Positions 35,266 to 44,450 of a stretch of 64,000 nt of DNA are shown here, piece by piece. A model generated the notes under the pieces. That model ran no database searches. It was given only the letters and a program-made list of their open reading frames with translations, and had not been told where the DNA came from. A program made the translations under genes and the position numbers. Within the stretch, counting starts at the first letter, position 1; each line of letters opens with the position of its first letter. Source of the DNA: Bacteroidales bacterium (GTDB taxonomy: Bacteria; Bacteroidota; Bacteroidia; Bacteroidales; F082); assembly GCA_024710405.1 (NCBI GenBank), contig JANJUV010000007.1:434001-498000 (forward strand), written 5' to 3'.

Positions 35266-37065
35266 TTAAAGTGTTTGAAAATAGTCTCTTATTTTACGTG
35301 CCATCAGGTTTCTGCGCATCCGAATAAACTCATCGTAAGGAATGTTTTCCCCATGCAGCAGACTTCCAGGTATACAATTCATATTGAAGTTTTCTAGCAT
35401 TTCATCGTAATTATCAATCCCTCCAAATTTCTTTTCACCCCCATTCGCCTGTTCCGCAAGCATGTTAAAATAAACTTCTGGTGGCTTATTTCCGATTGCT
35501 ATATTGATCTCACTTTGGGTAATGACAAAATTGCCAATTTGATTGTAGCGTCCCTTTGACAGGTTCAACTCTGTTTTCAAATAATGACGGGGGTAAATAT
35601 GGTGCACGTCACCACGATTCAGCACCAGGTCGCGGACCGTAATATCCCGCGAAAGGAAACCTTTATCACCAAGTTTTACCTGTGCAGCTTTAAAGACAAG
35701 AAAGTAGGGACTGTTGATGGAGGAGGTTTCCATAAGTTGAGGCAGGAGACTTTCCCAATAGCTATCAGAAAAACGTGCATTGATCAACGTATTGGTGTAG
35801 TTTTCGAGCCCTTGCGTATTAATATGGCGTATGTCAGCGTCAAATGCAGTTTCAGGGTTTCCTGAGTATTGTCCGGTGATTACCGACATTACATACCATC
35901 GCCTGACAAGGCGCTCAATATTACTGGCCGGCATCTCTTCGGCTCTTCCTAATAGGTAGATAATATAGGCAAAATTTACTGCATTCTGTCCGCCGATGAG
36001 GTCGCTTGTTACAAAACCGGCAGAACGGAGTATCATGATTAACCTTTCGAAATTGGTTTTACTCATGAAATTGTTAATTCCGTTTCGTAGACGACCGAAG
36101 GAAGATTCGGCAATTTCTTCCTCAAACTGGCGCGTTTCAAAATTTCTACCTGAAAGCAATGCTACAAGATCCTGCAGTTTGCCCCTGCGGAATTCGGATG
36201 TGAATGCAACCCTGAGCATATCTGTATATCTTGGATCGTAGATATCATCGTTGGCATCCTTGAGCCATTCCATTTTACGGAAATAAGGTCCGGATGCAAA
36301 ACCGGAATCGGCTTCCTTTATCTTATGATAAAACTCGGGAGCAATAGCCAGGTGGCAAAAATAATCGATGGCTTTACGAAGTTCGTTTCCGCCATAAGTT
36401 TCATTGGCAGCGATTTTTGACATAGCAAAATCAGCTTGTGAAAGTTCGGCGCCCGCCGAATTGACACGAATAAATATCTCTGTTACTGTTTCAATATCAA
36501 GATCTTCAGCCAAATCAATTACCCCTACAAGATTATATATTATCCTTTTAAGTCTTTCAAGCACGAGTGCAATCTGGTTTTTGTCAGCTTCAGGATTAGA
36601 ATTAGAATAACTATTTGAAAGGCTTATCAGGCTTGCATCGGGTTTGAAAATATCGGCAACATCATAAATCCATCGGGCGTCCTTTAAAATTGCAGGATTT
36701 GCTACTTCGAATCTCTCTTCCAAGGGATTAAATGAAATCCGAATCCTCACAGTCTCGTAGTCTTTAGTAAGCACCTGCATACCAAGTAAAGCAGCCATAA
36801 GTGCTGTTACACGTTGCTGGCCGTCAATAAGAATTCGTCTGCCTGCTGAAATAGTCCCGTCTTTCAATCTGACATTAGGATTGCGCCAGGCAATCAGATA
36901 GCCAATAGGATAACCCTGATAGAGAGAATCGAGCAGATTTCTGACTTTCGTGGCATCCCACACAAATGGACGTTGGATTTCGGGTATAGCAATTTCACGG
37001 GTTTTCACCCACGCAAGCAATGTTTCTATTGCATGAGGTGTAACCGAATAGCGTTGTGTACTCAT
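35266..37065 (-). CDS. DUF262 / HNH domain protein (GmrSD-like defence protein)
   Basis: A 599-residue protein. The N-terminal DUF262 ParB-like domain has [20 protein letters not shown] and the hallmark [16 protein letters not shown] motif. The C-terminal part has an HNH-type nuclease core of the DUF1524 kind ([26 protein letters not shown]). This two-domain layout is that of GmrSD-type restriction enzymes that act on modified phage DNA, and of related defence proteins. It is followed by the alpha-CTD-like gene (19 bases) and preceded by a predicted nuclease, in an island with a type I system. The family call is firm; the target modification is unknown. Confidence 0.85.
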   Translation of the reverse strand: MSTQRYSVTPHAIETLLAWVKTREIAIPEIQRPFVWDATKVRNLLDSLYQGYPIGYLIAWRNPNVRLKDGTISAGRRILIDGQQRVTALMAALLGMQVLTKDYETVRIRISFNPLEERFEVANPAILKDARWIYDVADIFKPDASLISLSNSYSNSNPEADKNQIALVLERLKRIIYNLVGVIDLAEDLDIETVTEIFIRVNSAGAELSQADFAMSKIAANETYGGNELRKAIDYFCHLAIAPEFYHKIKEADSGFASGPYFRKMEWLKDANDDIYDPRYTDMLRVAFTSEFRRGKLQDLVALLSGRNFETRQFEEEIAESSFGRLRNGINNFMSKTNFERLIMILRSAGFVTSDLIGGQNAVNFAYIIYLLGRAEEMPASNIERLVRRWYVMSVITGQYSGNPETAFDADIRHINTQGLENYTNTLINARFSDSYWESLLPQLMETSSINSPYFLVFKAAQVKLGDKGFLSRDITVRDLVLNRGDVHHIYPRHYLKTELNLSKGRYNQIGNFVITQSEINIAIGNKPPEVYFNMLAEQANGGEKKFGGIDNYDEMLENFNMNCIPGSLLHGENIPYDEFIRMRRNLMARKIRDYFQTL

Positions 37066-37134
37066 AATTGGTATGTTCTAAAGACTTTATAATCAATGTT
37101 GGTTGTCAATTTGTCTGCATTCACTAGAATAGAA

Positions 37135-38286
37135 CTATGTAATCTTTATATCAAAGCAGGTCCAAAGTCGCTTTTTGATACTGCTGGTTATATCAATATC
37201 AGAAATATGCTGAAACTTGCGGTGAAATTCATTTTCAAAGGATCTCTTTGCAAACCTAAGTGTAACTTTGAGGTGGTTGTTCTCCTCTGCTAAATGGGCA
37301 ACATCGCGCAAAGTATCATAATAAGCCCTTTGTGATATACGCCCTCCCAAATAAGGGAACCCATTCTTAGCTTCAATATAACCATTAGTTTTTGTTTGCT
37401 TGGACAACCTTTCCTGAAAATCTTTAATGTTTGTTGGTATCGCGGATAAGTTTAGTTTTATGCGGTGCTTTGGAATAACTTCACTATTCAAATAAGATGT
37501 ATCCTTACAGATATTGATGTATTCTGCAAAATAAGGAAAGTCAAAATTCTCTTGTTGGATTGTAAGCGTTATTAATCTAGGAGGTGTAAAATGTTGTTCT
37601 TCATCAAATTCGACGATTCTTGTCCCAACTATTGGGTGGTCAACAATCAACCCATCAATCTTACTTGCAAGATTAGTATCTCCAAAATTGAAGTCACTCT
37701 CGAGCTGCTCTGCGATCCTCTTTAGAATTTGCTCAACTTTTCCATTAAATGATAGCTTTCGGTAATCACTGTATAGCTCAATCAGTTCTTTATCAACAGG
37801 ATTACCAATGCCTTTTGACTGTATGTAATCTATACCGATTACTTCTGATAATAGTCTGAAGAACCTTTGTTCGTCGCTCTCATCTTTGATAGATTGTGTA
37901 TTTGCCGGTTTTGTATTTTCATACTCTGCTAAAACAAAGCTAACAGACTTTTTCTTACTAACATTATCAAGGTCAACATCATTGATACGATACCCATTCT
38001 TGTCATATAAACCCACTCCCATCAAAACAGCGCATGCTGGTGAGTTAACATAACCCGTGATATAATTCCTAACAATAATGGTGTTTATAAAACTTTCATT
38101 TTCATACACGTCAAAAAGTTCATTTATGGAAATGGATATTTCATTACCTGAACTTTCGCGTTTTAATATGACTGTATTGTTTCTAACACGTATTGATTTG
38201 TAATTTGCTCTACCTGTTTTACTTGGGATTTCATCTAAAGCGTTTAAAAGAATTTTCAAATCAGAGACAGCAAGTTTTCTTTCCAT
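37135..38286 (-). CDS. Uncharacterised protein with a nuclease-like core
   Basis: The 383-residue protein is not one I recognise. An ATG at 38286 is used rather than the TTG at 38292. Near residue 220 it has KIDGLIVDHP followed by RIVEFDEEQHFTPPR, a pattern like the Glu-x-Asp-x-x-Gln-His core of Vsr/DUF559-type PD-(D/E)xK nucleases. Another conserved-looking segment is NGYIEAKNGFPYLGGR. No signal or membrane segment is seen. It is 69 bases upstream of the DUF262 gene on the same strand, and 30 bases downstream of a truncated ATPase, so a role in defence is inferred. Confidence 0.55.
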   Translation of the reverse strand: MERKLAVSDLKILLNALDEIPSKTGRANYKSIRVRNNTVILKRESSGNEISISINELFDVYENESFINTIIVRNYITGYVNSPACAVLMGVGLYDKNGYRINDVDLDNVSKKKSVSFVLAEYENTKPANTQSIKDESDEQRFFRLLSEVIGIDYIQSKGIGNPVDKELIELYSDYRKLSFNGKVEQILKRIAEQLESDFNFGDTNLASKIDGLIVDHPIVGTRIVEFDEEQHFTPPRLITLTIQQENFDFPYFAEYINICKDTSYLNSEVIPKHRIKLNLSAIPTNIKDFQERLSKQTKTNGYIEAKNGFPYLGGRISQRAYYDTLRDVAHLAEENNHLKVTLRFAKRSFENEFHRKFQHISDIDITSSIKKRLWTCFDIKIT

Positions 38287-38316
38287 AGGCAATTTTATTG
38301 GTGCTTAAAAAATGAG

Positions 38317-38523
38317 TTATTGTCTTCGGGACAAATTAATCAAAGTAAAATCTCCATCCACAAAGCCTTCGGTAAAGATCTTCATGGCATTGAACAGGGT
38401 GCTTTTTCCGCTGCTGTTGGCGCCGGTGAGTACGTTGAGCTTGTTCAGTTCAAACCATGTTCCTTTTCGGATGGCTTTGAAGTTCTCGACATAAAATGCG
38501 GTAATGGCAAATTTATTCTCCAT
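38317..38523 (-). pseudogene. Truncated AAA/SMC-like ATPase (N-terminal stub)
   Basis: The 68-codon frame is the exact N-terminus of an ATPase of the OLD/DUF3696-like AAA family: AFYVENFKAIRKGTWFEL, NKLNVLTGANSSGKSTLFNA (Walker A), then FTEGFVDGDFTLINLS. It stops at once where the protein should continue for several hundred residues. The remainder is not found on either strand of the window. It is most likely a remnant left after insertion or deletion next to the nuclease-like gene. Confidence 0.75.
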
Positions 38524-39077
38524 ACATGCCTGAGTTGTGTAAAGGTGTATATTGGGTTTTACTTGATTTCATTAAAACTTCTATTCATTTGATATTGAAT
38601 TGTTTTACCTTCTCATGATTTTGTTTGCTTTTGCGTAACAATATTGGTGTCATAAGTTTTGGTTGCTACGGTTTTTGGCTGATCGCCCACCAGATTTTGG
38701 TTCGGGTAAAGTTAGGAAAATAATTAATTTGATAAACACAAAAAAAATGATGAAGCTGCATTTTATAGCAGGTGCATACTCCATATTTCAATTCCTCTTG
38801 TACTGTTCTATCCCTGCGAAAAGACAAATATGATTCAGGCATACCTTAAGTGCCCAATACAGTACTTCACATGCTAACTCCCCCCGCAACACTTGCTCTG
38901 CCTTTGTGGAGGGAATGCACTACTTAAAAAAATTAACCTTGTATGTATCCTGCGGTGGGTGGGGTTTTGCGGGGCTTTGGGGGAGGATTTCTTACCTTCG
39001 TGCGTACGATTTTTCTTGACAAAAAAATAAATGGCGCGTACATTTGTCGCACCATTTATAATTAACCAAAAGGCTAC
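38524..39077. other. Intergenic region at the right edge of the defence island
   Basis: About 550 bases with no supported gene. The left half is AT-rich. The right half holds a G-rich stretch (38950-38990) and the HU terminator. A forward TACCTTCG near 38992 is a weak -7 match with no forward gene behind it. Confidence 0.5.
39021..39057 (-). terminator. Rho-independent terminator of the HU gene
   Basis: On the reverse strand a 10-bp stem (AAATGGTGCG paired with CGCGCCATTT, one G-T wobble) with a 9-base loop is followed by A and seven T residues. It lies 20 bases after the HU gene's stop codon. Confidence 0.75.
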
Positions 39078-39473
39078 TTAAGACTGGTTAGCAGCCCTGG
39101 AGTATTTAACAGTTGACAATCTGTCGCGAAACTCCTTCCCTGGCCGGAAGATCAGATTCGTCCCGATGATGTTGGAACTGCTAAATGTTTCAGGGCTGTC
39201 TGCACCCTCACTGCTGAGTGTCAGCCTGAAGCTGCCAAACTCGCCGAGTTGCACACTTTTGCCTTCGGCCAGCAGTTCAGGAACGGCCTGCAACAGCCCT
39301 TCGATTACCGCTGTGGTTTCAACGATGCCCAACATGCTTTCGCGGCTGATGCGCTTAGCTAATGAGCGAACGTCCACCTCGCCCTGAGGTGCTTTGTTTG
39401 CGTAGTATTTACGCGGCGCCTGCAAATCCTGAGGATTCACCTTTGGCACCAAATTATACAATATGTTAGTCAT
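39078..39473 (-). CDS. HU-like DNA-binding protein (Bacteroidota HU domain family)
   Basis: A 131-residue member of the Bacteroidota HU-like family (HU-HIG type). It starts with the typical ILYNLVPKVNPQDLQAPRKY, continues with a helical dimerisation part (AKRISRESMLGIVETTAVI) and ends with the strand part (GKSVQLGEFGSFRLTL, NIIGTNLIFRPGKEF). These nucleoid-associated proteins bend DNA; they are common beside repeat-rich and mobile regions. A good terminator follows. The gene stands alone between two long non-coding regions. Confidence 0.85.
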   Translation of the reverse strand: MTNILYNLVPKVNPQDLQAPRKYYANKAPQGEVDVRSLAKRISRESMLGIVETTAVIEGLLQAVPELLAEGKSVQLGEFGSFRLTLSSEGADSPETFSSSNIIGTNLIFRPGKEFRDRLSTVKYSRAANQS

Positions 39474-40018
39474 ATAGGTAAAATATTAGATAACAAAAAA
39501 ATTAATTCTAAGGGACTTAGCTGCGTCCCGGGCAGTGGCTCCCCTACCGCCTGGCGGCTGGCTTGCCGGTCTGGGTCAACACATGGGTTTCCTCCTTTCT
39601 ATTGTTAAGTTATACATAAGCACAATGGATTAATATTTGTAATCTTGTTCTGTAACTTAAGTGTACAAATTTACAAAGTCATTTCCAATGTTCTTCTGCG
39701 TTTTTGTCAACGGAGGCTTGTTGATAAGCTATCTAATGCAGTGCTGTAGCGGATTACAATGACTTTTTGAAATCTATGTTGATAAATACTAATGTCATTT
39801 TCGACTTTGGCACGTTTCTTATATGCGGTTTTTTAAAAGTCCGGACCCTTATGATCATAAAAACTTATTGGGCAGAAACTTGCCTGAGGCGTTTGTCTTA
39901 TTATATTTAATTATTATTCCGTCCATGCTGCCATTTAAAAAAGGTATAAAAAGACCCTTATTCTGGACAGGAATGCATAGGTGCGGAAGTCCTGAAAAAA
40001 AGCAACGGTAGTACGGCG

Positions 40019-40098
40019 AAAAAGTAACGGTCGAAATTTTTTTTTCACCGCAGAAACCGATCGGTTTCACCGCAGAAACTGACCAAAAGTAACGGTCG
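40019..40098. repeat. Nested direct repeats
   Basis: AAAAGTAACGGTCG occurs at about 40020-40033 and again at 40085-40098. Between them TTTCACCGCAGAAAC occurs twice (40043-40057, 40065-40079). The arrangement is outer-inner-inner-outer. Confidence 0.7.
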
Positions 40099-40331
40099 TT
40101 TTTTGGGGTTTTGTATATGACTGTTTAGCAATGCTTTAGAAAGTACATTTTTTGGCGCAGAAGGGCTTTAAGGTTTAAAATGGGGGCTTTTGACCCGCAT
40201 TGTCAGTGGGGCAGGTTTATTTGTTTGTTGAATTTTTTTATTTGTTTATTGTTGAGGGGATAATTTGTGAGGTGTGATTTGTATAATAACTTTAGGATTG
40301 GAAATAGTATTTTGATGAAGCTTTTGGTAAA

Positions 40332-40493
40332 GGTGGTTTCGACTCCGCTCAACCACCATCGACTCCGCTCAACCACCATCGACTCCGCTCAACCACCATC
40401 GGCTCCGCTCAACCACCATTTAAGTGAATCACAATTATAAGTATTTGTACTCAGAATCAGTCAATCCGGTGGTTGAGCGGAGTCGAAACCACC
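40332..40493. repeat. REP-like palindromic repeats with a 20-bp tandem array
   Basis: The unit GACTCCGCTCAACCACCATC repeats four times without gaps (40341-40420; the last unit has two changes). A 26-bp sequence at 40332-40357 recurs as an exact reverse complement at 40468-40493. Each copy is itself a hairpin, with GGTGGTT and AACCACC arms around a 12-base loop. Confidence 0.85.
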
Positions 40494-40547
40494 GGTAGAA
40501 TCGTGCTGAAACCACCGGAGTAGCCAGTTCAATTAGCAACACACAGC

Positions 40548-40644
40548 CCAGATCAAAAATCGCTGATCGTCAATCTTCGATCTTAAATAAATGGAATTCA
40601 ATGATTTTGGATTGCCGATTTCAGATATCTGATTTTTGATCTGG
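40548..40644. repeat. Fold-back element with 14-bp terminal inverted repeats
   Basis: CCAGATCAAAAATC (40548-40561) and GATTTTTGATCTGG (40631-40644) are perfect inverted repeats flanking a 69-base interior that pairs imperfectly (GTCAATC with GATTGCC). The size is that of a small MITE-like or REP-like element. Confidence 0.7.
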
Positions 40645-40663
40645 CTGAATCCCTGAGTAAACG

Positions 40664-40905
40664 CTTCCTGCCAACGACCTTAGCCTGAAAGGTTGAAACC
40701 AAACCGACATTCACCCCAACCCGAAACACGCAACCCGATTAAGTTTGAAGGTTTGGAGGTTTGGAGGTTTGGAGGTTTGAAAGGAAACTGTATTAGCTGA
40801 TTTTTAGTATCGTCTCCTAACCAGTAACTAGTAACCAGTAACCAGTAACCAGTAACCAGCAACCAGAAACCAGAAACCCGAAACCTGCACGCTGAGCGAA
40901 GTCGA
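40664..40905 (+). repeat. Dispersed intergenic repeat, copy A
   Basis: The core includes AACCAAACCGACATTCACCC, four units of the 8-mer GGTTTGGA, AAAGGAAACTGTATTAGCTG, and then a tract of AACCAGTA-type units. The same order is found as the reverse complement at 57846-58040. It ends just before the stop codon of the NAD(P)HX repair gene. Confidence 0.85.
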
Positions 40906-40915
40906 AGCGCGCAAC

Positions 40916-42433
40916 TCACTCCTCCATCCTTACAGCATGAAATGCCTGACCCAGATGAGCGATGATGTCAGTTGCAATCAATGATTCATGACTTTGGTTG
41001 TCGAGGGCGAAATCTCCTGCCAGGCCATGTAAGTACACACCGGTGGCTGCGGCTTCAAACGGACTGTAATGCTGTGCCAAAAGCCCTGTGATGATACCGG
41101 TGAGCACATCGCCGCTTCCGGCAGTAGCCATACCCGGATTGCCTGTGGTGTTAAACCAGCAGTTGCCTTCAGGTGTCGAAATACAGGTATGTGCCCCTTT
41201 AAACACCACATAAACCTGAAAACGAACGGAGAACTCCCTTTGCATAGTGACACGTTCAAAGCTGTCTCTCCAGCCACCTGCCAACCTTTCGAACTCGCGC
41301 GGGTGCGGCGTCAGTATGGTTCCTTTGGGCAGAAAGGATAGCCATGTTTTGTTCTCCGAAAGCAGGTTGAGGGCATCAGCATCGAGCACCAGAGGCTGTT
41401 TGGATTCCTGAATGAGCAAACGTATCACCTTGGCCGTTTTTTCGTCCATGCCGATTCCAGGACCGGCTGCCACAGCATTGAAAGGCCCCAGATGCGGCAG
41501 TCTGCTCACGATGGATTCATCAGGGTCGGGGCTGAGCATGGCTTCCGGCACGGCCACCTGAAGGGGCATGGCTGAGGACTGTGGGGTGTGCACATGCAGC
41601 AGGCCGGTTCCGCTGCGCAGGCAGGCTAATGCTGACAGAACAGCAGCGCCGCTCTTACCCTTTGAACCTGCAAGGATAAGTGAATGTCCAAAAGTGCCCT
41701 TGTGCGAGAACTTCTGTCTGTTGCGCAGTATCTGCCGGATGTCGTGCCTTGTAACGAAATGATTACTTACCGACACATCCCTCAGGTACTCGGGATGCAA
41801 GCCAATCGGCAGCACTTCCCACTGGCCAATGTATAGTTCATTCTCCGGAAGAAAAAACGACAGTTTGGGTGTTTCAAAACTGAGGGTGTAGTCGGCACGG
41901 ATGACGTTTTTCTTCTTTAATTCGGTAGGTCTGTCGGCAAACAAACCCGACGGCATATCCACCGACACAATGACGGCACCGGAATCGTTGATGTGTTCAA
42001 TAAGTCCGGCCACGAATCCGGTAACCGGCTTGTTCAGCCCTGAGCCAAACAAACAATCGACCACCAGATGGTTTTGTTCGATTACGGGAAATACTGTTTC
42101 GGGGCTTATATCGGTTATGGTGGCATATCTGATGTCGCGCAGCCGGTCGAGATTGGCATTAAAATCCGCACTGCCGGTCGGACCGTACCACACTACATGT
42201 GTCATTACCTGAAAACCATTGCTGATCAACAGGCGGGCCAATGCAAGTCCGTCGCCGCCGTTGTTGCCCATACCGCAGAAGATCTGCACCGTCTGCTCAG
42301 GTTTCAGTCTTTTTTCAAACCAGGCTAGCAGTGCGGTGGCCGCACGTTCCATCAGGTCGATGGAGGCCACAGGTTCGTTCTCTATGGTAAAACGGTCGGC
42401 TTCCCTGATCTGATCAATGGATAGAACTTTCAT
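40916..42433 (-). CDS. nnr: Bifunctional NAD(P)H-hydrate epimerase / ADP-dependent dehydratase
   Basis: A 505-residue two-domain metabolite-repair enzyme. The N-terminal YjeF_N epimerase domain (1 to about 215) shows CGMGNNGGDGLALARLL and VDCLFGSGLNKPV. The C-terminal ribokinase-like dehydratase domain (about 230-505) shows HKGTFGHSLILAGS, the ADP/ATP-site VLDADALN, LTPHPREFERL, and the catalytic NPGMATAGSGDVLTGII. Together they convert damaged NAD(P)HX back to NAD(P)H in the cytoplasm. A -7 box lies 17 bases upstream of the start codon. Repeat copy A follows immediately. Confidence 0.95.
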   Translation of the reverse strand: MKVLSIDQIREADRFTIENEPVASIDLMERAATALLAWFEKRLKPEQTVQIFCGMGNNGGDGLALARLLISNGFQVMTHVVWYGPTGSADFNANLDRLRDIRYATITDISPETVFPVIEQNHLVVDCLFGSGLNKPVTGFVAGLIEHINDSGAVIVSVDMPSGLFADRPTELKKKNVIRADYTLSFETPKLSFFLPENELYIGQWEVLPIGLHPEYLRDVSVSNHFVTRHDIRQILRNRQKFSHKGTFGHSLILAGSKGKSGAAVLSALACLRSGTGLLHVHTPQSSAMPLQVAVPEAMLSPDPDESIVSRLPHLGPFNAVAAGPGIGMDEKTAKVIRLLIQESKQPLVLDADALNLLSENKTWLSFLPKGTILTPHPREFERLAGGWRDSFERVTMQREFSVRFQVYVVFKGAHTCISTPEGNCWFNTTGNPGMATAGSGDVLTGIITGLLAQHYSPFEAAATGVYLHGLAGDFALDNQSHESLIATDIIAHLGQAFHAVRMEE

Positions 42434-42449
42434 GACATTTTGTTTTCAA

Positions 42450-42457
42450 CAAAGATA
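42450..42457 (-). promoter_or_regulatory. Bacteroidota -7 promoter box TAtcTTTG for the NAD(P)HX repair gene
   Basis: The reverse strand reads TATCTTTG, 17 bases upstream of the ATG at 42433, predicting a very short leader of roughly 10 bases. Confidence 0.5.
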
Positions 42458-42478
42458 GGAAAACGTGAAGCCAAACAC

Positions 42479-42503
42479 AAAAAAAAACCGGCATTGCTGC
42501 CGG
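42479..42503 (-). terminator. Rho-independent terminator of the LruC gene
   Basis: On the reverse strand CCGGCA, loop GCAA, TGCCGG is followed by nine T residues (42479-42487). It lies about 48 bases after the LruC gene's stop codon and ahead of the next gene's promoter. Confidence 0.85.
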
Positions 42504-42551
42504 CTTGCTGTATATGTTTGTTTAAGAACTCAAACTCCGTGGTTAAAAAGT

Positions 42552-44450
42552 TTAATAGCTTGGTATATAAATGTGTGCGTTGTCCGGATTGTTGTACCAG
42601 CTTGTATTGACACTGCCACCTGATTCGGCCCAGTCGCGGAACTGAGGATATGCCATCAGAATTGATTTCTTTTCGAATGGCACTTTAAATTCTGATGCAA
42701 TAAACTCAATGGCCCAGGGATGGTTATTTTCGGTGCGGTAAAACGCATCCTGTCCCGTTCTGGGAAAAGCAAAACCCGAATTAACATCCCAGTTCCATGT
42801 AAGTGGCGACTGGTCATCGATGGTTCCAAAAAGGTTCATGTCAGCATGGCTTGTGGGAGGAGCACCGAAGGTACGCACCTGCCAGTCAGTGTTGTCTGAA
42901 CGGAACAGATAAACCAAAATTTCAAGATGCTGTAAGGTTCCTGTGGGGATGGTAAACTCGTAACTTATAGACTGCGGGGCACCGTCAGGGCCGAGGCCGC
43001 CGGTGTTTGAATACGGAACGCTTTGCCAGTCGCGCACATTGTTGAACAACCGAACTGCATTGGCTACATCAGGGTCGGCGGCAACGCCGTTTCCGCTGAA
43101 GCTTACCGAATTCGCAAAATAACTCAGCTGGCTGTGGTTGTTGTTGGCTTTGAAAAACTCCATGCCGACACCGCTCTCGATGGAAGCGCCCACGGCCATA
43201 ACGGTTGTTTCTACCGTGCCACTGATGATAAAGTTTTGTGCATTGCGGTTAAAAGTCACCCTGTTGGCCAACACCATATCGTTGAAGTCATAATCGCCCC
43301 TGCTGGGCCACAGGTCTTCGAATATCTGGAAATAGTAGTTATTGCCACCGGGATAGCTGGACGAGGAGCCACCGCCATCACCACCGCTGCCGCTTTGCAC
43401 GGCACATACTCCGCTTCCGGTATTGCTGCTCACATCGGCTACATTGGTTCCGCTCATGACGATATCATCCAGAAATCCCCTGCTGTTGCCACCATTGCCG
43501 TAAAAAATCCATTTCACCTGATACGTTCCGCTGAATGTTACAGGAACGGAAACGGTCTGGCTCAAATTGCCATTGCTGTAGGTGTAATTGTAAATCATTG
43601 TCTCGGTAAGGTCAGGATAACTTATTATCTTCACGTCCAGGAACTTGGAATTTCCTGAAAAGTTACTGATCTTGTGTTTGAAATCTATGGTTCCTGTGCC
43701 GTTAAACTCAACCCATGGAGAGATCAGGTCGTGGGTATTGGTGAGGCTCGACATCTGTCCGGTGCGCATGGAAAACTGCCCGGTTATCGGTGAAGCGCCA
43801 ACGATATTGGTGCTGAAAAACTGCCAGCAAAGCGCCTGTTCTGCGTTGCGGCTTCCGGATTCAAAATTCTGGGTCACCTGTGAGTTGGATTGTTTGAAGG
43901 CAGCACTCATCTCAGCATTTGCCGGGCTGCTATGGGGTTTAGCTGCCGGATAGGAAACAGCATAAGCTTTTGCAGCATCATTTGGGAAGTCATCAAAAGC
44001 GTCAGCCACACCATCGCCATCACTGTCGGCACCGAAGGATTTCAGCTGCTGATAAGAAATATCAAAGGCCAGAAAAGCGGCATCGGGTTCGATGTCGTAG
44101 GAGCGGTTGGCACCCGGACTGTACACCCGAACCATGCCCGTCTCTGCCGGAAGCCTGAAGAAAAACTCAGCTGAACCGTCAATTACGGTCAGGCGATCGA
44201 GTCGGGCACCTGAGGCATCGAGCAGGTCGAGCGGCGAACCATCCAACTTATCGGTTTTCATGCCATCCACAATAACATCAACTTTAAGCGTATAGCTATT
44301 GATTGCAGACCAGTTGAAACTTTCAGGGATGTTCAGTTTCTCGAATTCAGGTTGAACATCCGGATTTCCGTTCTCCTTGCGGCAACCTGCTGACAGGAGA
44401 ACGATGATCAGAAAAATAAAAAGAATACTGTTTTGTTGCGGTAATCTCAT
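42552..44450 (-). CDS. LruC domain-containing lipoprotein
   Basis: The 632-residue protein starts with a lipoprotein signal ending in LLSAGCRKE. A Ca-binding-like DSDGDGVADAFDDFPNDAA stretch is near residue 145, a jelly-roll-like segment follows (SPWVEFNGTGTIDFKHKI), and the C-terminal 270 residues form the LruC domain, recognised by LWPSRGDYDFNDMVLANRV and GVGMEF. Such proteins are surface or outer-membrane lipoproteins of Bacteroidota and Leptospira with no known enzymatic role. It is flanked by its own terminator and by a region just upstream holding a near -7 match (GACCTTTG, 44480-44487). Confidence 0.85.
   Translation of the reverse strand: MRLPQQNSILFIFLIIVLLSAGCRKENGNPDVQPEFEKLNIPESFNWSAINSYTLKVDVIVDGMKTDKLDGSPLDLLDASGARLDRLTVIDGSAEFFFRLPAETGMVRVYSPGANRSYDIEPDAAFLAFDISYQQLKSFGADSDGDGVADAFDDFPNDAAKAYAVSYPAAKPHSSPANAEMSAAFKQSNSQVTQNFESGSRNAEQALCWQFFSTNIVGASPITGQFSMRTGQMSSLTNTHDLISPWVEFNGTGTIDFKHKISNFSGNSKFLDVKIISYPDLTETMIYNYTYSNGNLSQTVSVPVTFSGTYQVKWIFYGNGGNSRGFLDDIVMSGTNVADVSSNTGSGVCAVQSGSGGDGGGSSSSYPGGNNYYFQIFEDLWPSRGDYDFNDMVLANRVTFNRNAQNFIISGTVETTVMAVGASIESGVGMEFFKANNNHSQLSYFANSVSFSGNGVAADPDVANAVRLFNNVRDWQSVPYSNTGGLGPDGAPQSISYEFTIPTGTLQHLEILVYLFRSDNTDWQVRTFGAPPTSHADMNLFGTIDDQSPLTWNWDVNSGFAFPRTGQDAFYRTENNHPWAIEFIASEFKVPFEKKSILMAYPQFRDWAESGGSVNTSWYNNPDNAHIYIPSY

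Larger units (their letters stand above)
39474..40915. other. Long repeat-rich intergenic region
   Basis: Nearly 1.45 kb without a convincing gene. It contains, from left to right, unremarkable AT-rich sequence (39600-39960), a nested pair of direct repeats (40019-40098), REP-like palindromic repeats (40332-40493), a 97-base fold-back (40548-40644) and a dispersed repeat (40664-40905). A 62-codon frame at 39823-40011 has no recognisable features. Confidence 0.6.

Noticed and set aside
38635-38720. A second attC-like sequence (GTAACAATATTGG ... AAAGTTAGG) right of the island
   Set aside because: The arms do not pair well and the ends do not match each other; it cannot be distinguished from chance.
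39823-40011. A 62-codon forward frame in the long spacer
   Set aside because: There is no recognisable domain, no promoter box in front, and it lies in repeat-rich, low-complexity DNA.
40341-40420. Four equal 20-bp units, at first sight a small CRISPR array
   Set aside because: There are no spacers between the units, the units are part of a hairpin repeat, and no cas gene is near.
43023-43658. A 211-codon forward frame opposite the LruC gene
   Set aside because: It is the antisense of a well-supported gene and has no family features.
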